A stretch of 64,000 nt of DNA from contig BQMF02000117.1 of assembly GCA_027922465.2 (NCBI GenBank), positions 496,001 to 560,000 on the forward strand, written 5' to 3'. The position numbers were made by a program, and so were the translations under genes. This document shows, piece after piece, positions 11,749 to 24,404 of this stretch (the stretch's first letter is position 1; every line of letters starts with the position of its first letter). The notes below the pieces were generated by a model. It searched no databases. It had not been told where the DNA came from and saw only the letters and a program-made list of their open reading frames with translations. This stretch comes from Turritopsis dohrnii. Taxonomy: Eukaryota > Cnidaria > Hydrozoa > Anthoathecata > Oceaniidae.

Positions 11749-12811
11749 CATAATGTTAATAATTCAAGTACTAAACAGAGCTTATTCATTCTATAAAAAC
11801 AATCAGCAATCTGATGGCATCTTCCACAATTTAAACAAACATTCGAGTTAAACAGAAGTTTTGAAATGTTGCTGATTTCCACAATAAAACAGCTACCATA
11901 GTAGCAAAAGATTTCACATCTCATAATCTGTTTATGCCATGAATACATAATGGATGCATAGTCGCTTCATAACTACTGTTAATATCTGATCATTAATCCA
12001 AGGAAAATCTTCAGACCAGCACTATCAAACTTACACTTTGAAATGAAACAAGTTGTGATTAAGATGTCAACTTGTCTTTCCTTAAATTCTAGCATAAGTA
12101 ATCTATAAACATAATCATAGCATATGTAAGCCTCCTGGCGCACGGGTAAAATGTTTTATCACATCTAACTTCGAAAATGATGTACGCAAATCCCGTGTCG
12201 AAAAAAGGTAACAAAAAATATAATCAAGGTCTGCAAACCCCGTGACGAAGATTTGAATCACCTAATTGCGACGATAAAAAAATTGATGTCACGGCACATG
12301 CTACTATATAATAATCGTAAAAAAAAGCGCATGGCCTAATGAAGAATATGACCACGATTTAGAAGATTTTGACCGTAAAATTCAACAAAATTTATCACTC
12401 TCTAAAATTAAAGTGTGACACACACTCGCTATTATATATAAGATTTCGTTAAAATCCGGTCCCGTAGCGTCAATATGGAAGAAAGCTAAAGTCATTCCGA
12501 GATACTAGTAAAACCGAAAAATTCCGACCGACTTGCAGGAGTGAAATTCAACAATGTAAGAAAAAGCCAGAGGTCTGCTTTTAGAAAGAAGATCAACAAA
12601 TATTTTAATAAGGTTTCTGTTTTATATGTAAATAAAAACCCTTTTAAAACTCTATTTGATCAATTTTATCGATTTTATATTTTACAGTACCATTTTATTT
12701 TTCACCTTTGTTTAACAGGTCTTACATTGATAACAGCCTATAATGTCTATATTGTGTATATTTTAGACGTTGAAGTATTTTGCACCTCTATAAATATTCT
12801 GCTAATAAATA
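11749..12811. other. Intergenic stretch
   Basis: AT-rich sequence with no convincing exon on either strand. Short open frames here have no recognisable motif and low-complexity composition. Confidence 0.35.
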
Positions 12812-13275
12812 CCGTATTTCCTCTAATAAACGCCGCGGCGTTTATTAAAAAGTCCAACTTTTGCATGCGGCGTTTAATAGGGGGCGGCGTTTATAAGAGG
12901 GCGGCGTTTACTACAAAATGGTAAATGAGATAAAAGTAGACTTTAAACAACAATGTTTTCTTTTCCTTAAAAACTTTACGAAGTATTGTGGGAAAATGTT
13001 TTAAACAAAAGAATATCTTCTCATTACACACAACTTTTTCGCACAAATAATTGCATATCAATTAAAATTCATCCAAACGTAGAAGAACTGTTGATAGAAG
13101 GCAAATAAAGCTGTTAAACTTTTTAAACTATTTCTTGTTTCGCCTGTATCTAAAAAACGCCGCTTTTTCGTTAATTAGAAGGCGGCGTTTATGATTGTAA
13201 ATGTTTAGTTATAAGTGCGGCGTTTAATAGAGGGAGGCGTTTATTGGAGGGCCGCGTTTATTAGAGGAAATACGG
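12812..13275. mobile_element. MITE with CCGTATTTCC ends, copy 1
   Basis: A 464-bp element flanked by TA on both sides. Its ends are CCGTATTTCCTCTAATAAAC and the complement GAGGAAATACGG. Internal subrepeats of GGCGGCGTTTA / TAAACGCCGC occur near both ends. A second copy sits at 39390-39877. TA duplication and short inverted ends suggest mobilisation by a Tc1/mariner/Pogo-type transposase. No coding capacity is seen. Confidence 0.8.
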
Positions 13276-13445
13276 TAAATAAATAAATAAGCTCATATAC
13301 TTACAACTGCGATCATTTTCAGTGGACAAATTTTTTGAAAAATCACTGCGAAGGAGTGCATTTCTATAGAAATACACACACTATTTCAATAAAAATGCTC
13401 TTCATCGCAGTGAGTTTTGATGATTTTATCCACTGGGTTGATCTG

Positions 13446-14531
13446 CTACAGCATATTAAACGGTTCATATGACAATGCAGGACATTTCGTGTTATATGTT
13501 TCCATGTAACGATGCCCAATAGAGTTTATCAAAGAAGTGTTAAAAAGAATTCTTTTACCTAAATAAAGTTGAGAGATTCTTGAGTAAGCTTGGTTTATCA
13601 ATTCATCACATCTTGTCCTTCCCTCCTTGCCTACACACCATGTGTTCAAGTGATTTTGTACAGGATGATTGCAAAATTCAAATAGTTGATTGTTAATCTT
13701 GCCAGCATAGTGTTGACATAGTTTTGCTGTTCTCAGTCCCATTCTCAATTGTATAAAACAAATCGCTCTTTCCAAAGGACTGTAAGTATCGAAGTAGTAG
13801 CCAGTATGTACAGTTAAATGAAGTTCTGGTTGAATGTCTTCCAGTTGTAATGGATGTTTAGGTAAACGCTTTTGATTATATTGTTGTAATGTTTCTTTTC
13901 CAATATCTATATGCCATTCATATAAATCTCTCTCATAGTAGTAGGCATAGCTCATTATAATACTGACTGGTGATATCACTTGGTTTGTTATGTAAACATA
14001 CGCATCTTCAAAATTTGTTACTCCTAGTTCTGACATGATGAATTCACGACAGTTTTTTATCGTGTCAGCATATACAAATACAGGGAAATATGTCATAAAA
14101 TCACTTGCCATCGGTAAGTGTATAGCTCTGATATTTGTACGATCCCATTTAAGAATCCAAGAAAAACTAGAAAACGTATTCATCCCTTTAACAACTAATT
14201 TTCCATTTCTCATGATATGATCATCTAGCACTGGTTGTGTAAACACTGTGTCGGTATCAGTCCAAGCAATGATTGAAGCATTAGTGTACAAGTCCATCAA
14301 GAAGCTAGAGTACAGTTGAATAACATAACCATATGGTTTACCTACAAGCGATGCGACATCTTTAAATTTGTTGACATTTTTCGGTTCAGGTTCATAAGTG
14401 AATCGAAAGATAAACGGAAGATCTAATTGCTTTAGCATATTAGTATATTGGGCATTTCCTATGTCCTTCTCATCTAATATGATGTGAATACTTCCATAGT
14501 TTGAATTCCAAAATAAAACAGTTGACCGCAT
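13446..14531 (-). pseudogene. Host glycosyltransferase-like gene, C-terminal part (disrupted by insertion)
   Basis: This frame gives about 361 residues after the insertion site. It resembles a Golgi-type glycosyltransferase. The stretch after the junction (RSTVLFW, GSIHIILDE) looks like a nucleotide-sugar-binding fold, and AWTDTDTVFTQP holds a DXD-type metal/sugar-nucleotide motif. Several conserved-looking Cys, Trp and aromatic residues follow. The first part of the gene lies 10.4 kb away at 24962-25186 on the same strand. Removing the insertion and one copy of its 8-bp duplication makes the two parts read on in frame. The exact family and sugar are not known. The split makes a functional product from this allele unlikely unless the whole insertion is spliced out. 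Confidence 0.75.
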
Positions 14532-14568
14532 TAGGTCACTACCGTGGATCAAAGGTGACATTTGTTCG

Positions 14569-14817
14569 TCATCTTTTTTTTTTTTTTTTTTTTTTAAAAA
14601 AGTCTTCTTGTAAAAGTAGTCGTGTTTAGTATTACTTTTTTTTTTTTTTAAAAAAAAAGTCTTCTTGTAAAAGTAGTCGTATTTAGTATTACTTTTTTTT
14701 TAAAAAAAAAAGTCTTCTTGTAAAAGTAGTCGTGTTTAGTATTACTTTTTTTTAAAAAAAAAAAGTCTTCTTGTGAAAGTAGTCGTGTTTAGTATTACTT
14801 TTTTTTTATCAAAAAGA
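14569..14817. repeat. Left subterminal hairpin array of the 10.4-kb element
   Basis: About five tandem units of roughly 55 bp. Each has a run of T followed by a run of A and then a conserved block (AGTCTTCTTGTAAAAGTAGTCGTGTTTAGTATTAC, given here only by its edges AGTCTTCTTG and TAGTATTAC). The T/A runs can fold as short hairpins. A different array with the same T-run/A-run design lies at the right end. Confidence 0.75.
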
Positions 14818-15135
14818 AGTATCCATGTAACATGGAGATGTAGCAGTTTAATTCTTTTTTAACAAGAAAAACAAAACAACAAGAAAAACAAAACAACCGC
14901 TGATATTTTTGTTACACTTTTTTAATTTGTTCAAAAAGTGCATGATTCAATAAGTTGTTGTGCTTTTGTGTTTTTACTTTTCTATAGTTACTCGGTTGTC
15001 GTACATTTCGGTTTTCATATATAAGACACGTGTAACTCCTGCCAGTTGTCTTTTCAGGTACACGTTATCATAGCACAAACAGGTAAAGTTCAATTTCTCT
15101 TAGTTAAAGTTTTCTTCCACACGCTGCGACTTTTC

Positions 15136-16341
15136 ATGGCATTCAGTCCTCGCTTTGTTATAGACGACATGCAAAGACAGTCGAGGGACAGAAATGATGT
15201 CATTAAGCAATACTTTCATTATGGTTATTCGTACAAGGAAATAATCAGTTTGTTAGAAGTACAGCATGGTTGCAAAGTTAGTGTGCGACAACTCAATCGT
15301 ATACTGAGGTCTCTGTCACTTTATAGAAGGTATGATAAAACGTCGTTGAACCGTGTAATTGACGAAGTTGGTGAAGAATTGCAAGGGTCCGGATCTTCGT
15401 TTGGTTATAGACTAATGCATCAAAAATTACGGTCGAAAGGACTTGTTGTTGACCACCACACAGTTAGATTGGTTATAAAAAGTCTTGATCCGGATGGCGT
15501 GAAAGCCAGGGCAGCTAAAAGGCTGACGCGCCGTATATATTTATCACAAGGTCCGAATTTTACCTGGCATGTTGACGGATACGATAAACTCAAACCGTTC
15601 GGATTTGCAATCCACGGTGCTATCGACGGTTATAGCAGGAGAATTCTGTGGCTAAATGTAGCGGCTAGTAACAACAACCCGAAAGTTATAGCAGATTATT
15701 TTGTCAATTGTGTAAAATCATTGCAATTTGTACCTCGCTTAATTCGAGCTGACAGAGGTTCAGAAAATGTCGTGTTGGGCGGAATACAGCGCTTTCTCCG
15801 CAGACAGTTCACAGATTCATTTGCTGGCGATGCAAGTTTTATGTATGGACCATCTACACGCAACCAACGAATAGAATCTTGGTGGTCACTTTTCCGACGC
15901 AATCGGTGTAACTGGTGGATCAACTTTTTCAAAGATCTCTGCGAAACTGTTACATTAGATTTGAGTCTGAACTACCACGTAGAATGTATTCGTTTTTGCT
16001 ACATGGGAATTCTTCGCCAGGAGCTGAATGAAACGCAGAATTTATGGAATAATCATCGCATTCGATATATTCGAAATTCAGAGTGTCCAGCAGGCCGACC
16101 TGAAATTTTATTTTTTGCTCCCCATTTGTCAGGTGGAACAGATAGAAGTTATAGTATAACCGCCTCTGATATAGCGCTAGCAAAGCAATTTTGTGAGGAG
16201 CCGTCAGAATTAGGCTGTTCAGACGAATTCGTGGAACTAGCACAGATTATAATGCAAGAAAACAACTTCAACATGCCTACGACTATAGCAGAGGCAACGA
16301 GTCTTTTGGAAACACTTTTGACAGAAATCGACAGTCTTTGA
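15136..16341 (+). CDS. IS3-like integrase/transposase (DDE) of the 10.4-kb element
   Basis: A 401-residue protein from the ATG at 15136 (the frame is open further upstream without a better start). The N-terminal half holds a helix-turn-helix-like region (YSYKEIISLL, VSVRQLNRIL) and an HTH_21-like region (FGYRLMHQKLRSKG) as in IS3-family transposases. The catalytic core has Asp in TWHVDGYDKL, Asp in IRADRGSEN and Glu in NQRIESWW, so the triad is complete. It would catalyse excision and insertion of the element whose inverted ends flank it. It is intact and intronless. The IS3EU group name is from family knowledge and unverified. Confidence 0.8.
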   Translation: MAFSPRFVIDDMQRQSRDRNDVIKQYFHYGYSYKEIISLLEVQHGCKVSVRQLNRILRSLSLYRRYDKTSLNRVIDEVGEELQGSGSSFGYRLMHQKLRSKGLVVDHHTVRLVIKSLDPDGVKARAAKRLTRRIYLSQGPNFTWHVDGYDKLKPFGFAIHGAIDGYSRRILWLNVAASNNNPKVIADYFVNCVKSLQFVPRLIRADRGSENVVLGGIQRFLRRQFTDSFAGDASFMYGPSTRNQRIESWWSLFRRNRCNWWINFFKDLCETVTLDLSLNYHVECIRFCYMGILRQELNETQNLWNNHRIRYIRNSECPAGRPEILFFAPHLSGGTDRSYSITASDIALAKQFCEEPSELGCSDEFVELAQIIMQENNFNMPTTIAEATSLLETLLTEIDSL

Positions 16342-17228
16342 AGTTAAGATAAAATAGTTCATGGTTTTGTATCTCACTAATAATTTTGCAATAACAAGTG
16401 AATATATACATCATGAAAACACAACATTTCTACTAAAATTGCTTCACATACCCATTAAACAATTCCCAGGCGGAACAAAGCCGAAGGATAAAGTTTGATG
16501 GATTAGTTTTTGAGAATATTCTTTAAGCCAACGTTAACCAAAATGAGAAAAATATAATTAAACCATAAAATCAACTCACGCGAACCCACCTCAAGCCATA
16601 GGTTAACGTAGGGAAAAACTTCAAAAAATTCGATAGTGAGAACCAAGCTTAAAAACCAAAGTAAAGGTCTAGAATAATTTATCACTAATTTCACAACGCC
16701 GTAAAAATTAGTTGTTTTTTTTCTCTAAACATACACATAGAACCAACTGATATTGCTCAACAAAATATTTTATCTAAGATATGTGGCACTTTGCTTTAAA
16801 AACAGTAGACAAACACTTTTTTCTGAAAGTCAGGAATGAAATGTGTCAAAACAGAAATATCTCTTACATTAATCTAAAACTTATATAATCTGTTAAAAAT
16901 GCCACAAAACAACTTTCTCATTAAGAAAATTAAGAATAGAATATAAAACACAGCAAAATCAAACTGTCTGCACTGGTAAGTATAAAGTAAATTTATGAGT
17001 TCACTTTCTTTGGGAAAAAATAGCTTTTACGGAATAAAAACAATAAAACTATTGACATTTGTGTTGGCAATAACATAATATCCAATCAATGCAACAAGCT
17101 TTCAAAACCAGTTTGAAATGTTACAATATTTTTAAACAAAAACAGCAAATTGCTATCACAAACTTAACATAACATATATGTAGAAACAAACTTCCAAAGT
17201 ACAACACATTAGTATGCAATAGCATCAA
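16342..17228. other. Non-coding stretch between integrase and HECT gene
   Basis: AT-rich sequence between the convergent ends of the integrase gene (plus) and the HECT gene (minus). It probably serves as 3' ends for both. I see no further frame or repeat. Confidence 0.4.
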
Positions 17229-19857
17229 TTACAAAGCATCATGTACTGCCCATGTGTCCTCACTACCAATGTACGTAGACAAATTCTGTCTCAAAGCTGT
17301 AAATGAATTATACTGTCTCGGCAATATCAATATCTTAAAGCAAGTTTTCGATATAGGTCTCAAATGATCCAATTTTTGATTTGAAAACTCTACACGTATC
17401 ACAGAACTTGGATTGAAATTCGTACCTCCAGTGATGAATCTAATGAATTTGGATAACTCGGTTTTACTTGTGCTTCTTATATAACGGTGTAGCCAAGTGG
17501 TAATTCGATCATCATTTTTACATACAGGAAAAGTTTCTAGACTTTTAATAACAATGTCAGGAGTTGGTATAGTTACATGATACAAAGCATCCACTGTTTC
17601 TGGTGATATTTTGTTGAAAAGAGGCCCAAAACCCTTTCCCATTGATTGCATAGCAAAGCAAGGCATTTGAATCAGAGCAATTCTCGCTGCCTTGGTAATC
17701 AAATCCATTACATTACTTGAAGTTGGAAGAGTGAAGATAGAATACTCAGTCAATATATCCATGATTGGCTGTGTTTCTTTTGATTCACCACGAGAAAATG
17801 AGTTGAGTAGTTCAAATTCTTGAGGAGTCACAAAATACATGAATGAATTTTGAAGATCAGTATCAGTTACATCTTTACACAATAGTTGTTTAAACGACGA
17901 TTTACATAACTGTATTGGGAAAATATCATACAAAACATACCCATGGTATATAATTTTCCCAATTACTTCTAGTTCTTCTTCATCAAATAACGTTGGCGGA
18001 ACCTTCTCAAAAAATCCATCCATTCTTGAATAAAGTTGATCATAGAATGCTGAGTAAGCATCACGACATACCCCATCTCCAACTGCGTCTTCACCACAAA
18101 AAGAAATAGCTATTGTTCCTTTAATAGTTTGTCTTTTTTTGTACAAGGTTAACATATCCTCATAGATTTTATCACGTGAAACTGTGACATGTTGTTGTTC
18201 TTGTTTTAAATGTTCTTTCTCCTGATTACGTAGCCGTTGAAATTTACTGTATTCCATATCATAATCTGTATCCTGAGGTTTGCCTATAACCTCTGAAGCA
18301 ACTTCTGATGACTTTGTTGCGGACGATTCTTCTGATTCCATATTATACACACCTGACACCACAGTAGTATCAAGATCAAACTCGTGCTTAGTATTGAATC
18401 CTTTAAACGCTACTTCTGGTGACATAATCATAGGAGATTCCACTTCTTGCATGTTATAGACACCAGGTACTGCAACATTATTAACATCAACAACCTTCCC
18501 CTTGTAGTCTATCAGACAAAAATATTCTGGACGTACTGAAAAGCTCCCAATCCAATCATATACCTCTAAGAAAAAGCAGCCATCTCTAAACAACCTAACT
18601 TTTTTCCCACAATGGATGTGTCTGACTGAAATTGTAATATGAGCTTCATCTAGCAATGGTTCTGGTTTAACCCTTTCTTTTCTTGCATTCATTACTTCTA
18701 ACAGTCTATTTTCTTCAGCTTTCATTCTTTCTTTTTCTCTATCACTTCTCAGCGATTCCATGTACTCCTCATCTTGTTTTTTAATCAATGACATTCTTTC
18801 TTCACTTGTTTCTGAAACTCTATTGGTTGATGTTAATGGTAAGGTGACATGACTACTCTGTGGCAATGACGTCAAATCAACAACAGCTGGCATATCAGAG
18901 GAGGCTGAAAAAGATGATGATATAATATCTACAGTAATCTAGGACATAAAGATTTTAACTTTTCTAAAAGACACAAAAGTTATTTTTTAAAGCATCTATA
19001 TGTCAAATATTGTCATATCACAGCAAGAGATGAAAATTTCCTGAATGATTAAGTCGAATTTTTGGTATACTAATTTTATTTTCATACCAAGCTGTTACGT
19101 TTTTCTCCTGCATATATAAATATAAGATTTCGTTTTAACATTTTATTGTCATATCACATAAATCTTTTCACACACCAAACAATGCATCAATACTAACAAG
19201 AAATACAACAATACTACCTTTGCTGTAAGTTCTTGAGGGATGTTCAATAGTAAAATCGTCGTCTGAATCATTCTCGTATCCATCTACATCTAGGAGTTTT
19301 TGTATAACTGATTTCTCTTTTGTTAGTAGATACAGTCGAGTCTTTGCGAGCTTATGTTGATTAATGTAATCCTGAAGTGTAATTTTTTCAGCTTCAAAAA
19401 TTGCCACTGCATTGTAATTTCCAACTGCTCTATGAAAGTTTTTAATAGGTTTTTTAACATTACAAAAGGTAGCTTCTCCATCAGGAAAAAAAATTGCTTC
19501 CATAGCTTCTTGAATTTCTTTCAGGGTTGAGTCACATTTGAATGACTGTTGTCTTACACCTCCACCTTTGTTCATTCTGATATTGACATATTTCTTGAGC
19601 TTATGGTCATAGTTCATCCACCCTAGATAGCAAGTCCGGGGTACATGTCCTTTCCGTTTTCTTACATTAGGAGCAAGTCGCTCTTTTGCAGTGCTCTTCA
19701 CAATACTTGCCAATACACTTTTTCTATCCACATCTTCATTTTCAGTTGAATAGTTTTTTTTGCAAAAAACCTTTACACATATTATGTGACCCTTTTCAAC
19801 AAGACCAAGAGCCTGTAATTCTTGAGATGTCGCTTCAAGCACTGCATTGCCGTCCAT
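17229..19857 (-). CDS. Ubiquitin-like/HECT-domain protein (join 17229..18904, 19218..19857)
   Basis: The ATG is at 19857. The first exon ends at 19218 before a GT donor and the second starts at 18904 after TTTTTCAG. The phases match and give about 771 residues. The N-terminus resembles the end of a SAM domain (ATSQELQALGL). Residues about 90-160 form a ubiquitin-like region with a GGGVRQQ stretch, and an acidic linker follows. The C-terminal 300 residues resemble a HECT ubiquitin ligase: GEDAVGDGVCRDAYSAF near its start and FIRFITGGT near the end. A putative catalytic Cys lies in SKTCFKILILP. Such HECT genes are known next to integrase-like transposon genes in animals, from memory. It may tune host ubiquitination, but its role in transposition is unknown. 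Confidence 0.65.
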
Positions 19858-20087
19858 CTATGAAATAGGTAGTAGGTTGGCTATAAAACTTGAACTGGCT
19901 ACCTATATACATCGTGTTCAAATGTGATAAGTAAATACTGAAGACTTTGTTGAAGTTTTTTTTAAACTTATACATTTTATGTGTATAGGTAGCGCTTTTA
20001 ATAATATATAAATAGTTTAGTAGATATAGATGATACATTTATTATAGACCAGTTGCGTTTGTTTACATCGGGTGCCGTAAAAAAATC

Positions 20088-22077
20088 ATGCGCGCGCAAG
20101 TTCGCAGGATAGAAAACAGTCTGATGCGTAGCGATCTTCATTCATTTTATGAACCTAAAGCTGTAAACATGACTTCTGAATACGTTAAAAGACTCAGTGA
20201 TGAAGATAAATCGAATTATTTTAAAAAGTTACGTCTAACAGATGGAAAACAACTTCCTGATCCATACATTTTAACTAGTGGTTGGACAAATGATATTCAA
20301 AAGCTTCCAGACATTTCGTCGAGGGATGTTACTGAGTACTTGATTGATACTCCCAGTCCATACACAAAAGAATCAATGAAAGCCTACAAATCACTGGATG
20401 CTTATCAGTATTTTGTGGATGGGCATGTTCATGAGTGTCTTCATCACGACATCAACAAAGAAAGCAATTTTTGCTTCATAAAATCAGAGGTAAACAATAA
20501 TGAAATATAAGTAAAACTTATGATATTTATATTTATACAAAGGAGCTGTTATGTATTACTCTATAATCTATTAATCTTAGGTATTACCCAGTCAACGCCA
20601 ATCCGACAATACTGCCATGTATCAAGTTTGGGTGTGTTTGAATAAGCATCATGGGTGGGTTTTGACTGGCAACTGTTCCTGTATGGCTGGTTTGGGTTCA
20701 GCATGTAGTCATGTTGCTGCTTTATTGTTTAAGCTGGAGACTGCTGTACAGATGCAGCTTAACAAACCATCTGCTCCTACGAGTGTTTTGTGCGAATGGA
20801 AGAAATCAAAAAAACGTGTGAACCCTGCACAAATAAATGACATTAATTTTAAACGTGTTAGAAAAGGGGAATTACCTAGAGACCAAGTGATCGAGAGAAC
20901 ATCAGTTATAAAACATTATTCATATAGTGATCCTTTGTCTGGTCTTCATGGTTTAGATAGAGAGGAGATCAAGTCTCTTTTCAACATTGTACCAAATGCA
21001 GTATTTTTCACAAGTGTTGATGTTAACGATTATTTGCCCCACACCTCCATATGCTCTGACAATGATGATCCAAGTGCTACTGATACAGCAACTGAAACAG
21101 AAGACGATTGCTTACCAGAAACTTTAACAAGCTTGTTTGACCCAACTGCAATAAATTTAGAAACAGAAGAGCTATCAAAACTCTGTGAAAAACGTTATAT
21201 CCAGTATGAGTCAACATTCACTCAGGAACATTTTGATAATTTAGTCAAAATAACAAAATGTCAGGCTTTAAGTCCTGCTTGGATGCACCACAGAGCTGGA
21301 CGAATCACTGCTTCACTTGCCAAGAACATTTTATCGATGAGAGATGTGAGTGAATCACTAGTGAAAACCATTATGCAGTACAATGAACTTGTAGATAATA
21401 AGTACACACGCTATGGAAAAACTAATGAGCCCATTGCTAGAAATTTTTATAAAAGTAATTTCTTGAAAGAACATGTGAATGCAACTGTTGAAGAAACTGG
21501 ATTCCATGTTAATTCTGTCTACCCTTATATTGGAGCATCACCTGATGGAATTGTTAGCTGCTCTTGCCACGGACAGAGAGTTTTGGAGATCAAGTGCCCA
21601 TATAAGTATCAACTGGGTTTGGTAAATTGGGAAGAAGATAAGGATTTTGTATTGGAAAAAAATGGAACAGTTAAGAAGAATCACATGTATTTTATTCAAA
21701 CACAAGTCCAAATGCTTCTGACAAAAATAAACTCAGCTGACTTACTCATATACTCGCCGCATAAAGATGGTTCTACCAGTAAAGTAATTAACATCAAGAT
21801 AGACCAGCAATTGATAGATGAATTTCTTATGAAATCAAAGAAGTTCTTTTTTGAAACTCTGCTACCAGAAATAGTTACTCGAAAAAGAGACTCTGCAGTT
21901 GAAAACGAACGAAAAATGTATTGTAGCTGCAAACGACCAGCTTTTGGTAATATGATTGGATGTGATAACAGTAACTGTCTAAATGAATGGTATCACTACT
22001 CGTGTGTTAATTTGTGTCGCGCCCCAAAAGGGAAATGGATTTGCCCTTCATGTAAATGTAAATCTGGCGTTATATAA
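20088..22077 (+). CDS. SWIM zinc finger / YqaJ nuclease / PHD protein (join 20088..20489, 20581..22077)
   Basis: Exon 1 ends at 20489 before GTAAAC and exon 2 begins at 20581 after ATCTTAG, both in phase 0, giving about 632 residues. The start is 20088, or possibly the Met at 20124. A SWIM-type zinc finger (CSCMAGLGSACSH) lies near residue 160. The YqaJ-like nuclease core has the landmarks WMHHRAGRITAS, GASPDGIV and LEIKCPY, the last holding the catalytic E-x-K. A PHD finger closes the protein (YCSCKRP, GCDN, WYHYSC, WICPSC). YqaJ nucleases pair with THAP transposases in ISL2EU elements. It probably trims or processes DNA ends in transposition, which is inference. Confidence 0.8.
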
Positions 22078-22295
22078 AACAATCTATTTGACAAATTGGT
22101 ATCTAGTTTTTCATTAGATGGTCTCTCATTTTAGTTCAAAGAATGAACAGGCATGCTGTAACCATGACCTTGATAACACAAGCCAATTAATTATGCTGAT
22201 GATTTAGGAAATTTGAGATACCAATTCATCAAATTGTCTATAAATGTAATATATACATCACACTATATAACTTATAAATAACTGTGATTATTGGT

Positions 22296-23854
22296 TCATT
22301 TTACTATGCTACCATTCAAATTTACAAAAGCACAAATTGTGACAATTACATCATCCAATAAGTCAACTTGTGAAATGGGAATTATAGTTTGAAGAATACG
22401 AAATGTCTTGATTCGACCAATAACTCTCTCTACATGTATCCTTACGTTCGATAATTGCCGACACATATCAACATCACTTCCTGGTAGTTGTGGCTTTCCT
22501 CTGGTGAATTTCGGAATTTTTAGCACTGCACCATTTATTGCCAGTTCTTCCGCAATATTGAATCCTCTATCAGCCAATATAACGTCACCAATGGTTACTT
22601 TGCTTAAAAAGTCAGAATCAAGCGTAATTTGTTTATCTGATACTCTTCCACCCCAACCAGAGGAAAGAAACATGACAGCACCTGCTGGAGAAATACCAAT
22701 TAAATATTTCACAGTATTGTTGTGTTTATAGTTAGACCATGTTTGTGCCCTTGCTGTGAGATTGGTTGGTCGCTGGATAAAAACTTCACTGCAATCTATA
22801 ATGCAAATGGCATCACGGTACTTTTTTTTGAAACATTCTGGCAAATTATATCGAATTGCTCCACGATCAGGCCATACTATCAAGCACTTCAACTTCAATG
22901 AAAGTGTTTTAATAAAACTTCGAAAAATTTTAGAAACAGTGGGAGGTTTGATACCAAAGCGATCAGCCAAATCTTTGTTTAATAATCCAAGTTTGATTTT
23001 CATGAGTACTAATAACAAATGATTCTCTAATGTGAGTGATTTAACTTGTAAGTCTACCTCATTTTTAATTCTTGCCAATATCCAATGGAATAATTGTTTG
23101 CTAGGAAGACCAGTGTAAAAAGAAATATTATTGTTATCTATTTTATGCATCCCAAAATGCACTATTCTTGTTTTGTGTTCCCTTAAACCATAGAGTTCCT
23201 TATTACGTTCATTCAGCTCTGATTTATACATTTTCAGTTGTTCTTCACATTTCATAAGTTCTGCTTTCCCATCATTAATTTCCTTTAATAATTGCGAATA
23301 TTCGGTGTCTTCAGCTGGATCTACTCTAAAATCATTATCATCAGTATCTTCAACAACAATTTCAGTAACATCATCTGGTGTTTGTGATGGTTCAGGCTCA
23401 ACAATATTTGATAACATAGATTTTTCTCTTTTACTTTGGATGAGGCTATAGCGTTTCTTGGATCGTGAAAGCTGAATGATACTTCTTAATGATTTTTTCT
23501 TTGCATGTGAAAATATAGTGGGTACAAAGTCTATATCTTCTGGATCATCAGACCTTTTTCCTATGGAAAGAAATTTAAAAAAAACGATCAAATAAAAGAA
23601 AACTATCCCTAACTATTGTTGGAAATAATGAAGCTATCCATACCTGATACAAAATGTGCTCCACATATCCTTTGACGAGATATTTTCTCTTCACTCCAAC
23701 CTTTCCAATCCTCTCTACTCACAGCTTTTATCCATTCTTCTCTTCTTCTTTTTTCAAACGCAGTTCGACCTTTAGGGATTGTATAAAACGGTATAGTTTT
23801 ATTTTCCCCACTTCTTTTGTTACTACAACCAACAATACAGCAGCTATCAGGCAT
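22296..23854 (-). CDS. THAP-domain DDE_Tnp_4 transposase (join 22296..23560, 23644..23854)
   Basis: The first exon starts ATG at 23854 and ends at 23644 before GTATGG. The second starts at 23560 after TTCCATAG. The phases match, giving about 491 residues. Exon 1 is a THAP zinc finger with C-x4-C (CCIVGC) and C-x2-H (ICGAH), used to bind transposon ends. A coiled segment follows near residues 130-180. The DDE_Tnp_4 core shows Asp in CIIDCSEVF, Asp in ILADRGFNI and Glu in RIHVERVIGRIK. It lies convergent to the YqaJ protein, as expected of ISL2EU. The gene appears intact. Confidence 0.8.
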
Positions 23855-24404
23855 GTTTTCATGAAAAGCAGTTGAGATTTAATCAAACTGGCTGTTACTC
23901 ATTCGGTCGCTAGTATTTTCTGACCTGCGAATATGCGCGCGCATAATGTTTTTATTTCGGTGTGACGTAACACGGAAACTCGTCTATAGAGAGAGAAAGA
24001 GAGAGAGAGGAAGAACATTCACAACACACCTTGTTGTCTTTGAAATTTTGAACCACTACATCTGATACACCCCTTTCGAGCAAGAATTCACATATCTATA
24101 GATACAATCAGAAAAAAGGGACATAACATTCAAAGTTTGAAAATATAAGTGGTGCTTGGTTTATTTATACTGGCATATTTATTTCTCGAAGAATAGTAAA
24201 TCAAAACAGTCGAAACATTCTTCAATTCAAAACATTATAGGTGATTATGTTTCAAACCTTCCTGAAAAGTAGTTTTACACTCACTTGTTCAACAGAAAAA
24301 GTTCCAGTTTCAGACATGTTCTCCGCACCACTGGTCAGCATCTTTATAATTTTGTTTTGTTGATGTTGCTAACTTTTACGACAACCGATAATTTCACCAC
24401 GTGG

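Larger units (their letters stand above)
20045..23986. mobile_element. ISL2EU-like transposon nested in the 10.4-kb element
   Basis: Outward-facing similar ends are visible: TATAGAC.AGTT near 20043 and its complement near 23988, with a conserved inner block ATGCGCGCGCA..TTCGCAGG at about 20090 and 23930. The two divergent-edge genes are the pair expected of ISL2EU elements, a THAP-DDE transposase and a YqaJ-type nuclease protein. The flanking base pairs TA/TA could be the target duplication. The exact edges are uncertain by a few bases. Confidence 0.65.

Noticed and set aside
12541..12924. 127-residue plus-strand frame
   Set aside because: AT-rich composition and it runs into the MITE at 12812; no recognisable feature.
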